Shown: positions 57,173 to 64,000 of the stretch, one piece after another
Position numbering within the stretch: position 1 is the first letter of the stretch
How the letters are laid out: every line of letters begins with the position of its first letter
NCBI RefSeq assembly: GCF_000449425.2
Contig: NZ_AVHW01000047.1
Location: forward strand, 1-64,000
From: Clostridioides difficile CD160
GTDB lineage: Bacteria > Bacillota > Clostridia > Peptostreptococcales > Peptostreptococcaceae
Reading direction: 5' to 3'
Length of the DNA stretch: 64,000 bases
Program-made: the position numbers and the translations under genes
The notes under the pieces: generated by a model
What the model was told of the DNA's origin: nothing
Seen by the model: the letters and a program-made list of their open reading frames with translations, nothing else
The model's database searches: none

Positions 57173-57198
57173 ATGATAGAGATTTAAGGATAATAAAG

Positions 57199-57232
57199 AA
57201 AGTACTTTCTGATTTCAGAGAGTACTTTTTTA
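57199..57232 (+). terminator. Terminator of the lipoprotein gene
   Basis: AAGTACTTTCTG and CAGAGAGTACTT (57199-57227) form a stem with a short loop, followed by T residues. Confidence 0.85.
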
Positions 57233-57288
57233 TTAGATAAATTATAAATGTATTATAATTATATAAATTACCAGAATATGTTATAATA

Positions 57289-57297
57289 ATTCTAGCA
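57289..57297 (+). promoter_or_regulatory. Promoter of the toxin mRNA
   Basis: TGtTATAAT is an extended -10 element, with TATAAT at 57292-57297. It predicts a start near 57304 and a leader of about 78 bases containing the hairpin CCTCCC/GGGAGG (57350-57355 and 57367-57372) that pairs the toxin ribosome site. Confidence 0.65.
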
Positions 57298-57381
57298 AGA
57301 AGTTGTAACCTATAATCTAAGAGTGGAGTTCATACAAACAAAGGATTATCCTCCCCATTTTAAGAAGGGAGGTGATTATGT

Positions 57382-57543
57382 ATGGATAATTTTTTACTAA
57401 GTATATTAGCAGCCAGTATTCTGGCTAGCTATATAGTTTACTTGATAAGTAAGTTATTTAGAAAACGTAAAAAACCACTCAAAGCTGGAACTAAGAGTGG
57501 TTGGGAATTTGACTTTAAAATCAAATGCCATAAGTTTAAATAA
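57382..57543 (+). CDS. Type I toxin, small membrane peptide
   Basis: This 53-residue peptide has the layout of known C. difficile type I toxins: a short N-terminal MDNFLLS, one membrane helix (about residues 4-24), a basic patch (RKRKK), and a polar tail with KSGWEFDF. GGGAGG lies before the ATG but is paired in the leader. It overlaps an antisense RNA gene at its 3' end. Such pairs have been described in C. difficile mobile elements, including the skin of strain 630. When freed from its antitoxin it would damage the membrane. Confidence 0.88.
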   Translation: MDNFLLSILAASILASYIVYLISKLFRKRKKPLKAGTKSGWEFDFKIKCHKFK

Positions 57544-57600
57544 TTTCTAGTTTTTTAATCACGAACTTCACTCTACACCACATAGATTGCAGTTCTTCTT
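57469..57600 (-). ncRNA. Antisense RNA antitoxin of the type I system
   Basis: On the - strand TTGAAT (57631-57636) and TATAAT (57607-57612), 18 bases apart, form a promoter with a start near 57600. A terminator hairpin (GAGTGGTT/AACCACTC, 57473-57502) followed by U residues ends it near 57469. The RNA of about 130 nt would overlap the last third of the toxin gene. The hairpin is also part of the toxin coding sequence. Confidence 0.8.
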
Positions 57601-57612
57601 GCTTTTATTATA

Positions 57613-58036
57613 TCACAAATTGATATAAATATTCAAAAATAATAATTTTATTCCATAGTAAAAGTATATAATATAGTTTTTATACCATTAGTTTTCCTAG
57701 AAATTTGTTCTTTTCCTTCACCTATTAAAGTGACTATATCTATAAATATTAAGTATCCTTTCATTTTTTCCATAATATTTATCACTCATGTATTATTTTG
57801 TTATTATTAAGCTCTGTTTAATACATTTATCTGTTTTAATTTAACAATTTTTCTTTCTCCATATCCACCAACTCCTGCAAAATAAGGTTACAACATAAAT
57901 TAAATACAATGTATCTATGATTGTAGTGATTGTTCATAGTACTATATTTCTAATTTTAAAATCTAAATTAAGATAGTAAATACATGACAAATTAAAATTC
58001 TAAAAACAAGGTTTATATTGAGTATAAGACAAGTAT
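57613..58036. other. Gene-poor stretch in the skin
   Basis: Apart from the antitoxin promoter I find no gene here. On the - strand a 41-codon reading (57648-57773) and a short reading FAGVGGYGERKIVKLKQIN (about 57830-57890) exist without ribosome sites. They may be decayed phage-like remnants. Confidence 0.4.
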
Positions 58037-58069
58037 ATGGACTCATATTTTATAACAAGGGGTGATATT

Positions 58070-58288
58070 GTGAAAGTACTACAACAATTTAAACCATTTA
58101 AATATGATACAGAAAAGGATATAGAGTATGATGAAAAAATTATAGCTAATCAAAGTACAGAAGTCTATATAATATATCCACGCATTTCTAATGAAGAGAA
58201 TAAAAGAAGATGGGAAGACTTTGATGCTGTAGCCAAAGAAGTAGCTATTAATATATCAATGAAAAAAGCTGAAACAGCAGAATGTTAA
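58070..58288 (+). CDS. Candidate recombination directionality factor of the skin
   Basis: The 72-residue protein, rich in charged residues, matches the kind and place of the skin directionality factor known in C. difficile (CD1234 in strain 630, made in the mother cell), which pairs with the recombinase to force excision. The GTG at 58070 after AAGGGGTGA is preferred to the longer reading from 58037. Upstream, TTATATT and TATATGG (about 14 bases apart) may be a sigma-E-type promoter, but this is weak. It is the only small gene of this type in the element. Confidence 0.65.
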   Translation: MKVLQQFKPFKYDTEKDIEYDEKIIANQSTEVYIIYPRISNEENKRRWEDFDAVAKEVAINISMKKAETAEC

Positions 58289-58296
58289 AAAAGTAT

Positions 58297-58325
58297 AGAA
58301 GTTGCTAATATTTAGCACTTCTTTA
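58297..58325 (+). terminator. Terminator after the directionality-factor gene
   Basis: AGAAGTTGCTAA and TTAGCACTTCT (58297-58322) form a stem with one mismatch. There is little T-run, so it is moderate. Confidence 0.6.
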
Positions 58326-58848
58326 CCACAAAGTTGGACAAGTGTTTTTAAACAACTAGGTAGTTATTTTACGTCATTAATATAATGTGAAAAATAAAGA
58401 GGCATAAAATAATTTTTATTTTAGAAAAACAAAAAGAACATTAAATTTCTAATTATAAAAGAATTTATGAGCTATAGTTAATATCAAATTATGAAATATG
58501 TAGAAGATTTAATAATCGTAATAAAACTTGAAGAAAACTTGAAGTGTAAAAAGCTTATGTAAGATGTATTATAGAAGTTGAATCATGACAGTTGTAATAT
58601 GCAAAGAATTGAGGTTGTATATTGTTTACCATAAATATTGGATATATATGCTCTAGCTGTGAGAAAAATTTTACTGATAGCATTTATTACATTTATAGTA
58701 ACAAATAAAATTATAGTCAATAAGTAAATATATTATTTAAATAGGAAAAGAGTTTTATATAAGAGTCGATGGAATAATTAAAATTATAAAGATACTAATT
58801 TAAAAAATAATATAAATATGAAATGTGTAAATTAGGAGGATTTAAGTA
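58326..58848. other. Gene-free AT-rich stretch in the skin
   Basis: This stretch of about 520 bases holds no recognisable gene. A 28-codon reading with a CSSC motif starts at TTG 58622 after a GAGG but is too short to trust. Confidence 0.4.
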
Positions 58849-59463
58849 GTGGTTAAAAATGAGTTATTATTAGAATTACATAGAGTTTTATCTAAGATGG
58901 AAAAACATTGCAATAATTTTACGAAAAAATCAAGAGAAGAAAAGAATCTAAACTGTGGTGATTGTGAATTTTATACAAACAACTATAATTTAAATAATAA
59001 TAGTTGTTTGTATAAAGATATTAAGACTTTTAACATATATGATACTATAGATATAATGGTTAAAGATTTAGATATAAAAGAATCTAAGGAAAGAAAATTA
59101 AAATATCCATATATATATAAGCATTTCAAAGGTGGATTTTATGTAACTATAGGAATTAGTAAACCTGTTGCTTATTTTGAACTTAATAAATCATTGTTTG
59201 AATTTGATAGTTATTATTTGGTAGTAGAAAATGGTTTTAATGCAGTTCATACTGAAACTAATGATATTGTGGTTATATATAAAGACTCGGATGGAAACTT
59301 CTATCATCAAAAAGAAATAGACTGTGAAAAGCTAGTAATTTACAAATCTTTATACAATGGGACAGGAGCATTTGCAAGACCCATAGATATATTTCTCTCT
59401 AAAGTAGATAAAGAAAAGTATCTTAATACAGCACAAGAATATAGATTTGAGGAGTTTGAGTAG
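58849..59463 (+). CDS. Unknown skin protein with N-terminal cysteines
   Basis: I do not recognise this 204-residue protein. Its N-terminal part has four cysteines in a metal-like spacing (HCNNF, NCGDCEFY, SCLYK, residues about 20-60). The rest is hydrophilic, without membrane segments, and could be a single alpha/beta domain with YVTIGISKPVAYFELNKS strands. The start is GTG after AGGAGG. It lies between the directionality-factor gene and the VanZ gene, with no clear promoter nearby. Confidence 0.7.
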   Translation: MVKNELLLELHRVLSKMEKHCNNFTKKSREEKNLNCGDCEFYTNNYNLNNNSCLYKDIKTFNIYDTIDIMVKDLDIKESKERKLKYPYIYKHFKGGFYVTIGISKPVAYFELNKSLFEFDSYYLVVENGFNAVHTETNDIVVIYKDSDGNFYHQKEIDCEKLVIYKSLYNGTGAFARPIDIFLSKVDKEKYLNTAQEYRFEEFE

Positions 59464-59603
59464 CTAACTATGAAATCTCTACTAAGGTCTATACTATAAA
59501 AATAGAATTTTAAATAATAAATAAAGTGCATGTTGACAAAGTAAAGAATAAATTTTATATATTAAATAGTGAATAAAGATTTATGTAATTTTATAAGAAA
59601 TAG

Positions 59604-59664
59604 TTGACAGATAAATTGTATTACTATACTATTGTATTAAGAGTGTAATACACTAGTATAGTAA
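59604..59664 (+). promoter_or_regulatory. VanZ promoter with a 19-bp inverted-repeat operator
   Basis: TTGACA (59604-59609) has TACTAT at the 17-base spacing (59627-59632). Over the -10 and start region lies an inverted repeat of two 19-base arms (59621-59639 and 59646-59664) with one mismatch and a six-base gap. The ribosome site AAGGAGG begins at its right end. This is a likely operator for a dimeric repressor, or an RNA hairpin masking the leader. Confidence 0.7.
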
Positions 59665-59675
59665 GGAGGCAATGA

Positions 59676-60185
59676 ATGAAAACGAGGGAATCTAATATTA
59701 CAAAAGTATTGTTTATAGTATATATAATCATTTTGACATGGATAATACTATTTAAGATGCAATTTGATATTGCATCACTTGAAGCCATGAATCTTAGAAA
59801 TATAAACTTAGTACCTTTTGCTGGCTCACTTGTAGTTAATAATAAAGTTGATATATCAGAGATTATATTAAACGTAGTTGTATTTGTGCCATTTGGAATA
59901 TATTTGTGTATGCTAAAAGAAGAGTGGAGCTTTCTGAAAAAGGTTGTACCTATTTTTTTAGCAAGTTTAATTTTTGAAACACTTCAATATATATTTGCAA
60001 TAGGTGCAAGTGATATAACTGATTTGTTAGGAAATACATTAGGGGGAATAATAGGAATAGCAATTTTTGTTTTATTATCAAAAATATTTAAGAACAAGAC
60101 AATAAAAATTATCAATGTATTAGCTTTGATTGTGACAATTATTGTGATATTATTTTTGGGACTGATTATTATTACAAACTTATAG
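59676..60185 (+). CDS. VanZ family membrane protein
   Basis: The 169-residue membrane protein belongs to the VanZ family, named after the teicoplanin-resistance gene. It has four or five membrane helices, the NLVPFAGSL and NVVVFVPFGIYLC motifs, and ETLQYIFAIGASDITDLLGNTLGGIIG, all typical. Many such proteins give low-level glycopeptide resistance, but here no van genes are nearby. AAGGAGG precedes the ATG at 59676. Its promoter carries a strong inverted repeat, so it may be inducible. Confidence 0.88.
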   Translation: MKTRESNITKVLFIVYIIILTWIILFKMQFDIASLEAMNLRNINLVPFAGSLVVNNKVDISEIILNVVVFVPFGIYLCMLKEEWSFLKKVVPIFLASLIFETLQYIFAIGASDITDLLGNTLGGIIGIAIFVLLSKIFKNKTIKIINVLALIVTIIVILFLGLIIITNL

Positions 60186-60336
60186 ATGGAAGTAAAGTGT
60201 ATATCATTAATGAGGATATAATTAATCTTGAATAATAGTTGTACTTTAGCAACAATACTATCTACTTTTTTATTGTTTCTAGTATTACATTCAACACTTA
60301 TATTTGCCTTAAAGATATATGGATTTACTTACACAT

Positions 60337-60361
60337 AAAAAGCACCTATATAGGTGCTTTT
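60337..60361. terminator. Bidirectional terminator
   Basis: AAAAGCACCTAT and ATAGGTGCTTTT form a perfect stem (60337-60361). It ends both the VanZ-side message and the - strand zinc-ribbon gene. Confidence 0.88.
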
Positions 60362-60369
60362 CTAAATTA

Positions 60370-60564
60370 TTAAAGAAGTATTGTATCTTGAGATTTTTGA
60401 ATATCTAATTCTTGATTTTCTTTTGTTTTTTCTAATAAATCCAAAGCACAATTAATACAAACCTTAATCTCTTCGTTAGTATTTTTTTCATAGTAAGTTA
60501 TATATTTATTTCTATATTCATCTATTTCTTTTCCACAGTAACTACATAATACAATTACACTCAT
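60370..60564 (-). CDS. Small zinc-ribbon protein
   Basis: This 64-residue protein has two CxxC pairs (CSYCGKE and CINCALD) about 30 residues apart, which suggests a zinc-binding or treble-clef fold. The C-terminus is charged. The ATG at 60564 follows GGAGGTCAAAAT on this strand; the longer reading from 60612 has no such site. I do not recognise a closer family; it may be a small regulator or a cargo gene of the skin. Confidence 0.72.
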   Translation of the reverse strand: MSVIVLCSYCGKEIDEYRNKYITYYEKNTNEEIKVCINCALDLLEKTKENQELDIQKSQDTILL

Positions 60565-60612
60565 ATTTTGACCTCCATCTATGATTATTTTCAATATATT
60601 TAATAGTGTCAC

Positions 60613-61071
60613 TTTTCTGAAAATAATATTTGTTAAAACTATATCAATTTTAGCTTTACTTTTTATTATAATGCATTTTAATAAAAAAATAAAGGTTATA
60701 TATAAAATGTTTATAGAAAAAAGTATATTATGGAATAAATTATAAAATTTTATTATTTTTTACAATAAGTAAATATACATTAATATCTATAAAATGACAA
60801 AAATAATAAAACTATTAAAGTAGAATATTTGAGGTTTAATATAAAATATTTGTTTGCTATATGTATAACAATTTATTTGAGAGTATAGCTTTGGCATTGT
60901 ATAGTAATAAAGTCATGATTAAAAAAGCTAGATATTTAGATATATTTAAAAATATGTAATTATGGCTAATGATGCTATTGATATGTACTTTAGTTTGAGA
61001 GGCTTGAGAAAAGTATTCTTATAGGAGGATGTTATTTTACACAGTAGAGAAATATAGATAAAAAGTAGTAT
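60613..61071. other. Gene-free right end of the skin
   Basis: About 460 AT-rich bases up to the right attachment repeat with no gene or clear hairpin. In-frame with sigK, a short nonsense tail ([11 protein letters not shown], 61037-61071) extends the 5' sigK half before excision. Confidence 0.5.
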
Positions 61072-61083
61072 TTATTTCATTAC
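61072..61083 (+). repeat. Skin attachment repeat, right copy
   Basis: Second copy of TTATTTCATTAC, matching 54631-54642 in the same direction. Flanking bases differ between the copies, which limits the shared core to these 12 bases. Confidence 0.85.
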
Positions 61084-61444
61084 CTTCTTTATCTGTTCCG
61101 ATAGGGTCTTGTAGAGATACTTGAGTTTTATTTTTTTTGTTAGATCTAATATTCATTAAAATCTCATTTTCAATACATCTAGATGCATATGTTGCTAATC
61201 GAGTTCCTTTATCTATATTATAAGTTTCTATAGCTTTTATTAATCCTATTGTACCTATGGATATTAAATCATCTTGGTCTTCCGTCGAATTATTATATTT
61301 TTTTGCTATATAAGCTACTAATCTCATGTTTCTTTCAATCAATGTATCTTTTGCACTTTTATCGTTTTCTATTTTAAATTTAGTTAAATACTCAATCTCT
61401 TCTTCAGGGGTTAAGGGTTTTTCAAAAGATTTAAGAGCTGCCAA
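61072..61444 (-). CDS. sigK: SigK, N-terminal part (regions 2-3)
   Basis: This is the 5' half of sigma factor K. It holds region 2 ([50 protein letters not shown]) and the start of region 3, ending in GTDKEGNEI at the skin junction. The best start is TTG 61444 after AAGGGGGGTGA; a GTG at 61471 lies before that site. From this start there is almost no leader before region 2, so the inhibitory pro-sequence of Bacillus SigK is missing, which agrees with what is known of C. difficile. Without excision only this truncated protein would be made. Confidence 0.94.
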
Positions 61445-61476
61445 TAGGTCACCCCCCTTTTCAACGGTCACTTTAA

Positions 61477-61484
61477 ATTATATG
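61477..61484 (-). promoter_or_regulatory. Candidate sigma-E -10 element of sigK
   Basis: CATATAAT on the - strand fits the sigma-E -10 pattern and lies about 35 bases before the sigK start. A good -35 at the 14-base spacing is not visible, so this is tentative. Confidence 0.3.
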
Positions 61485-61704
61485 AAGGAGACTTATCCAA
61501 GTTGACTGTTATCTAATAAAATAATGTGCATACTTTTAGAATTTAAAACATATATTTACAAACTTTTGACCGTAATATAACATGAAAAATGATAACATAA
61601 ATTTAAAATTTTGTTATATATATATGAAACAAGGCGAAGGAATTATTAATTTATTTAGTATAAATTGAAATTTGGATGTCAATAAATATAAAGGAAGATG
61701 AGAT

Positions 61705-61912
61705 TACAAAGTGAGGTTAGCAGGAGTAGTTAATACTATTAAAAATTAAGGTGGTGTACTAAAGGGATATAGTAATGATGGAATAGAGTTAATCTGTAAT
61801 TGAAAATGGTTTTGATTTAACAAATAAGAAAGTGATGATATTAGGTTGTGGAGGTGCTTGTAGAGTTATGGCAGACAGTTTATGTTCAATTAAAGAAACA
61901 TTGATATGTTAA
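61705..61912 (+). pseudogene. Remnant of shikimate dehydrogenase (aroE)
   Basis: Broken reading frames give AGVVNTIKN-stop-GGVLKGYSNDGIE and then, after a shift, NGFDLTNKKVMILGCGGACRVMADSL. These match shikimate dehydrogenase in order: the VNT motif, the GYNTDG motif, and the NADP-binding GAGGA(A/C)RA loop. No start, ribosome site or full-length frame is present. It is a decayed piece of about 70 codons between sigK and the pilin-like genes. Confidence 0.75.
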
Positions 61913-62048
61913 TAAATCAAGGGATAAGTGCTTTTGTATATGGACTTAGATAGCTTTAGAGGGAAATGGAAAAACTTTATAAAAGATATTTATGAAGAAA
62001 ATTTACAGTTAAATTTCTATATAAAATATTACTGAGAGGTTTTTATTA

Positions 62049-62411
62049 TTGAAAACAAGAAATAAGGGTTTTATATCAATTGAATGTATAATAAGCATTG
62101 CTATATTATATGTGACGGTTTATTTAGTGTCAACATCTTTATATAGTTGTTATAGTTTTGTCTGTAGAAATTCATCTGATAGAGAAATGTTAATCATTGC
62201 AAAAAAATATATGGAAGAGGAGAAGTATAAAATAAAAAGTAGTAAATATGATTTGATTGAGAATGAAACAAATAGAAACTACATAAATGGATATGAAGTT
62301 GTCAGTACAGCAAAACAAATTTTAGATTACTATCAATGTTATGAAATAAATATAGAAATAAAAAGTAATTTTAAAAAATTGAGGTTTAATAGTTATGTTA
62401 CTAAACAATAA
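62049..62411 (+). CDS. Prepilin-like protein
   Basis: The 120-residue protein has a type IV prepilin N-terminus: a short basic leader ending in Gly, then Phe-Ile-Ser-Ile-Glu, with Glu at +5, followed by a hydrophobic helix (about residues 8-30). The rest is a small globular part. TTG start at 62049 after GAGAGG. It is probably a minor pilin. It overlaps the next gene by 17 bases, so the four pilin-like genes are likely one operon. Confidence 0.85.
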   Translation: MKTRNKGFISIECIISIAILYVTVYLVSTSLYSCYSFVCRNSSDREMLIIAKKYMEEEKYKIKSSKYDLIENETNRNYINGYEVVSTAKQILDYYQCYEINIEIKSNFKKLRFNSYVTKQ

Positions 62412-63078
62412 AGGCTCTATATTAATAATGACATTGATAATATTTTCTATTATAAGTACTGTATGTATTATGACTATAGGTCTAATTTACACACATAATA
62501 ACATATTTGAGTTAGAATACAAGGACATTCAGCTAAAAGAAACTTCTTTAAGTGGGATAGAAATATCAATAAGTAATGTATTTTCTTGTGTGGGGGAAGC
62601 CATTAATATATCAAATAGTGAAGATGAATTTAGAACATATTTCTTAGGAAATAATATGATTAATTGTATAAAAAAAATAAAAGACACCTCCCATAGCAAC
62701 CTAGAAGACGTTTCTTTAAAAGTAGAGAATAATACTATATATGATAAAGGCGATTTTTTTGAATTGGATATAACAAGTTCAGTTAGAGAAAAAGATTTTT
62801 TAAAAGTTATAAAAGTGAGGGTGAAAATTAAAAATCCATGGGTAGGGATTGACATTGAAGATTATATGGATGAATCCAATATTGAGGTATTTAATGAATA
62901 TGAGTCATTTGAAGAAAATGAAATTTTAAATGAATTTGAAGCTGAGAGTGAAAGCACAAGTAATCAAGAACTTGATGAATCTATAGAAGAAGAGATTAAA
63001 CAGAATATAATTGAAAATATAAAAAAGAGCTTTGATGAAAAAAATTTAGTATATGTATATAAGTATAGAGGTGTATAA
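62395..63078 (+). CDS. PilX/GspK-like minor pilin
   Basis: This 227-residue protein starts NNKGSILIMTLIIFSIISTVCIMTIG, like the N-terminus of PilX or GspK pseudopilins: a Gly cleavage position, then a hydrophobic helix, but with no Glu at +5, as is normal for that group (the position is Met). The middle is globular and the C-terminus (about 160-220) is very acidic (rich in Glu and Ser). It overlaps both neighbours. It may cap or start the pilus. Confidence 0.78.
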   Translation: MLLNNKGSILIMTLIIFSIISTVCIMTIGLIYTHNNIFELEYKDIQLKETSLSGIEISISNVFSCVGEAINISNSEDEFRTYFLGNNMINCIKKIKDTSHSNLEDVSLKVENNTIYDKGDFFELDITSSVREKDFLKVIKVRVKIKNPWVGIDIEDYMDESNIEVFNEYESFEENEILNEFEAESESTSNQELDESIEEEIKQNIIENIKKSFDEKNLVYVYKYRGV

Positions 63079-63517
63079 CTTTGAAAAAAGAAGGAATGTG
63101 ACTGTAATAGAATTAGTAGTATCTATTAGTATAATACTATTGATAGCTACATTATCTTTTCCAAAAGATAATCTTGAAAATCAAAAAATAAATTTATTTG
63201 CACGTCAACTTTGTTCAGATATAAGATATGTTAGGAGAACTAATATGTTTAGCAATTACAATACATATATATATATTGTAAATCAAGATAAACATGAAGG
63301 ATATGTATTGAGAAAAGATGGTAAAAATATTAAATCTATAGTACTACCTAAAAGTGTAAAAATAGCAAGAAGTATTGATATAATAAAGTTTAAATCTGAT
63401 GGCTCGCCTCAAAAAGCATCTACAATAGAGATATATAATAATAGACTAAGAAAAACTATAACAATAACACCTGTAAGTGGAAGAGTACTTCTGAAAGAGG
63501 GAAAATATGAAACATAA
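63053..63517 (+). CDS. Prepilin-like protein, start uncertain
   Basis: The protein has a pilin-type VTVIELVVSISIILLIATLSF helix with Glu at +5, but the residue before the cut site is Asn, not Gly. The best-placed start, TTG 63081 after GAGGTG, is one base out of frame with this ORF. It would read MKKEGM and stop, while a -1 slip on the six A residues would join it to the pilin frame. ATG 63053 or GTG 63071 give in-frame starts without good sites. The rest (154 residues) is a GspH/FimT-like minor pilin. Confidence 0.7.
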   Translation: MYISIEVYNFEKRRNVTVIELVVSISIILLIATLSFPKDNLENQKINLFARQLCSDIRYVRRTNMFSNYNTYIYIVNQDKHEGYVLRKDGKNIKSIVLPKSVKIARSIDIIKFKSDGSPQKASTIEIYNNRLRKTITITPVSGRVLLKEGKYET

Positions 63518-64000
63518 AGATGGATACTTACTTTTAGAAAGTGTAGTATCATTAACTTCAATTGTAATATTGATAATGGTTCTACATTCTATATTTGTAC
63601 TTACAATAAACTTGAAACTTAAAATAGAAGATAAGATAGAGTTGCAACAACAAAGCCTTGAAATTGTAAAATCTATGGAAGGAATTATTAGTAATTCTAT
63701 GGGAATAATAAATCTATCTAATGACGAAGAAGGTTTTAAAAGGACAACATCTATAAAATGTAGGTATGTAGACGAAAGTATAACTAATAATGAAGAATAT
63801 ATAAGTAACAAAGAAATTATATTAAATGAAAGACGAAATAAGTTGTTTGTAAATTCTTTAAATGGTGAAAGTAGTCAAGCTGGTGGTTATGAGATTGGAG
63901 ATTATGTAGACGAAATGTATGTGTCAATGTCTAATAATGGACAATATGTTAATATAAAATTGAAGTTATCAAAACGTAGCCAAAACTATGAAACTAAATT
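63507..64000 (+). CDS. Prepilin-like protein (partial, runs off the window)
   Basis: This is the start of another minor pilin. It reads MKHKDGYLLLESVVSLTSIVILIMV: a short leader ending in Gly, Tyr at +1 and Glu at +5, then a hydrophobic helix. At least 164 residues are in the window without a stop, and the sequence continues past 64000. It may be the PilW/ComGF-like component. The start overlaps the previous gene by 11 bases, and GAGGG lies before the ATG. Confidence 0.85.
   Translation, partial: MKHKDGYLLLESVVSLTSIVILIMVLHSIFVLTINLKLKIEDKIELQQQSLEIVKSMEGIISNSMGIINLSNDEEGFKRTTSIKCRYVDESITNNEEYISNKEIILNERRNKLFVNSLNGESSQAGGYEIGDYVDEMYVSMSNNGQYVNIKLKLSKRSQNYETK

Larger units (their letters stand above)
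54631..61083. mobile_element. skin element inside sigK (about 6.4 kb)
   Basis: The element splits sigK between Glu-Ile codons of the DKEGNEI motif. Repeat to repeat it is 6441 bases. It holds a large serine recombinase, a lipoprotein, a type I toxin-antitoxin pair, a candidate directionality factor, a cysteine-containing protein of unknown function, a VanZ-like membrane protein and a small zinc-ribbon protein. The published element of strain 630 is 14.6 kb, so this one is less than half as long. Excision occurs in the mother cell during sporulation in studied strains. Confidence 0.93.

Noticed and set aside
57648-57773. 41-codon reading frame on the - strand in the skin
   Set aside because: It has no ribosome site, no recognisable motif and lies in AT-rich gene-poor DNA.
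58622-58708. 28-codon peptide with a CSSC motif
   Set aside because: The GAGG before its TTG is weak and the peptide is too short to assess. It is mentioned under the gap only.
61940-62035. 31-codon reading (MDLDSFRGKWKNF) just before the first pilin gene
   Set aside because: There is no ribosome site and it overlaps the leader of the pilin gene. It may be a remnant, but I cannot support a gene.
1-64000. CRISPR arrays, rRNA or tRNA genes, riboswitches
   Set aside because: I looked for regular repeat-spacer series, tRNA cloverleaf signatures and conserved riboswitch cores and found none. Weak RNA structures could escape reading by eye.

Overview
The window looks like a chromosomal segment of Clostridioides difficile. 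The base composition is very AT-rich. Spo0A, the eight-gene SpoIIIA series, SpoIVB and SpoIIM all look clostridial. Most telling is a sigK gene split by a serine-recombinase element (skin), an arrangement known in C. difficile. The species call rests on recognising protein sequences and gene order, not on a database search. Genes run mostly on the + strand, with canonical AGGAGG-type ribosome sites and many TTG or GTG starts.

Layout. (1) 0.4-9.6 kb: acetate kinase, YceD-rpmF, then a complete FapR-controlled fatty-acid operon (fapR-plsX-fabH-fabK-fabD-fabG-acpP-fabF) with a clear FapR operator over the start site. (2) 9.7-16.2 kb: a membrane TPR-GGDEF protein and a sigma-54 activator, followed by a -24/-12 promoter driving TSCPD protein, class I amidotransferase and amino-acid permease genes. 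(3) 16.4-25 kb: a GNAT gene, class III fructose-bisphosphatase, and the mother-cell operon spoIIIAA-AH. (4) 24.7-34 kb: asp23, nusB, a TsaD-like paralogue, xseA, xseB, ispA, a PAP2-like gene, dxs, tlyA and recN. (5) 34-38.4 kb: an unknown membrane protein, two GNATs, spoIVB and spo0A. The spo0A gene has a consensus sigma-H promoter with a 0A box inside its -10 region. (6) 38.7-44 kb: a SteA/SteB-like envelope cluster with two lipid-sugar enzymes, DUF3866 and a Nudix enzyme. (7) 44-52.5 kb: spoIIM, a XerD-like protein that has lost catalytic residues, nucleoside salvage genes (deoB, punA, pdp), mltG, and a likely tRNA wobble-uridine modification pair (trmR-trhP). (8) 52.6-54.3 kb: a class B penicillin-binding protein. 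(9) 54.4-61.4 kb: sigK in two pieces around a compact skin element of about 6.4 kb. (10) 61.7-64 kb: an aroE remnant, then four overlapping prepilin-like genes, the last cut by the window edge.

How it works together. Much of the window serves sporulation: Spo0A starts it; SpoIIM, SpoIIIA, SpoIVB and the PBP act in engulfment, channel formation and cortex or wall work; SigK drives late mother-cell genes only after skin excision. The skin carries its recombinase, a candidate directionality factor and a type I toxin-antitoxin pair, so it looks like a self-maintaining but developmentally excised element. Its size is less than half the 14.6 kb reported for strain 630.

The most interesting signals are the compact skin element, hairpins that put the ribosome site of sporulation genes into a stem (with a sigma-E promoter placed to remove the opposite arm at spoIIM), the catalytically degenerate XerD-like protein, the sigma-54 operon, and a near-perfect 19-bp operator in front of the skin-borne VanZ gene.
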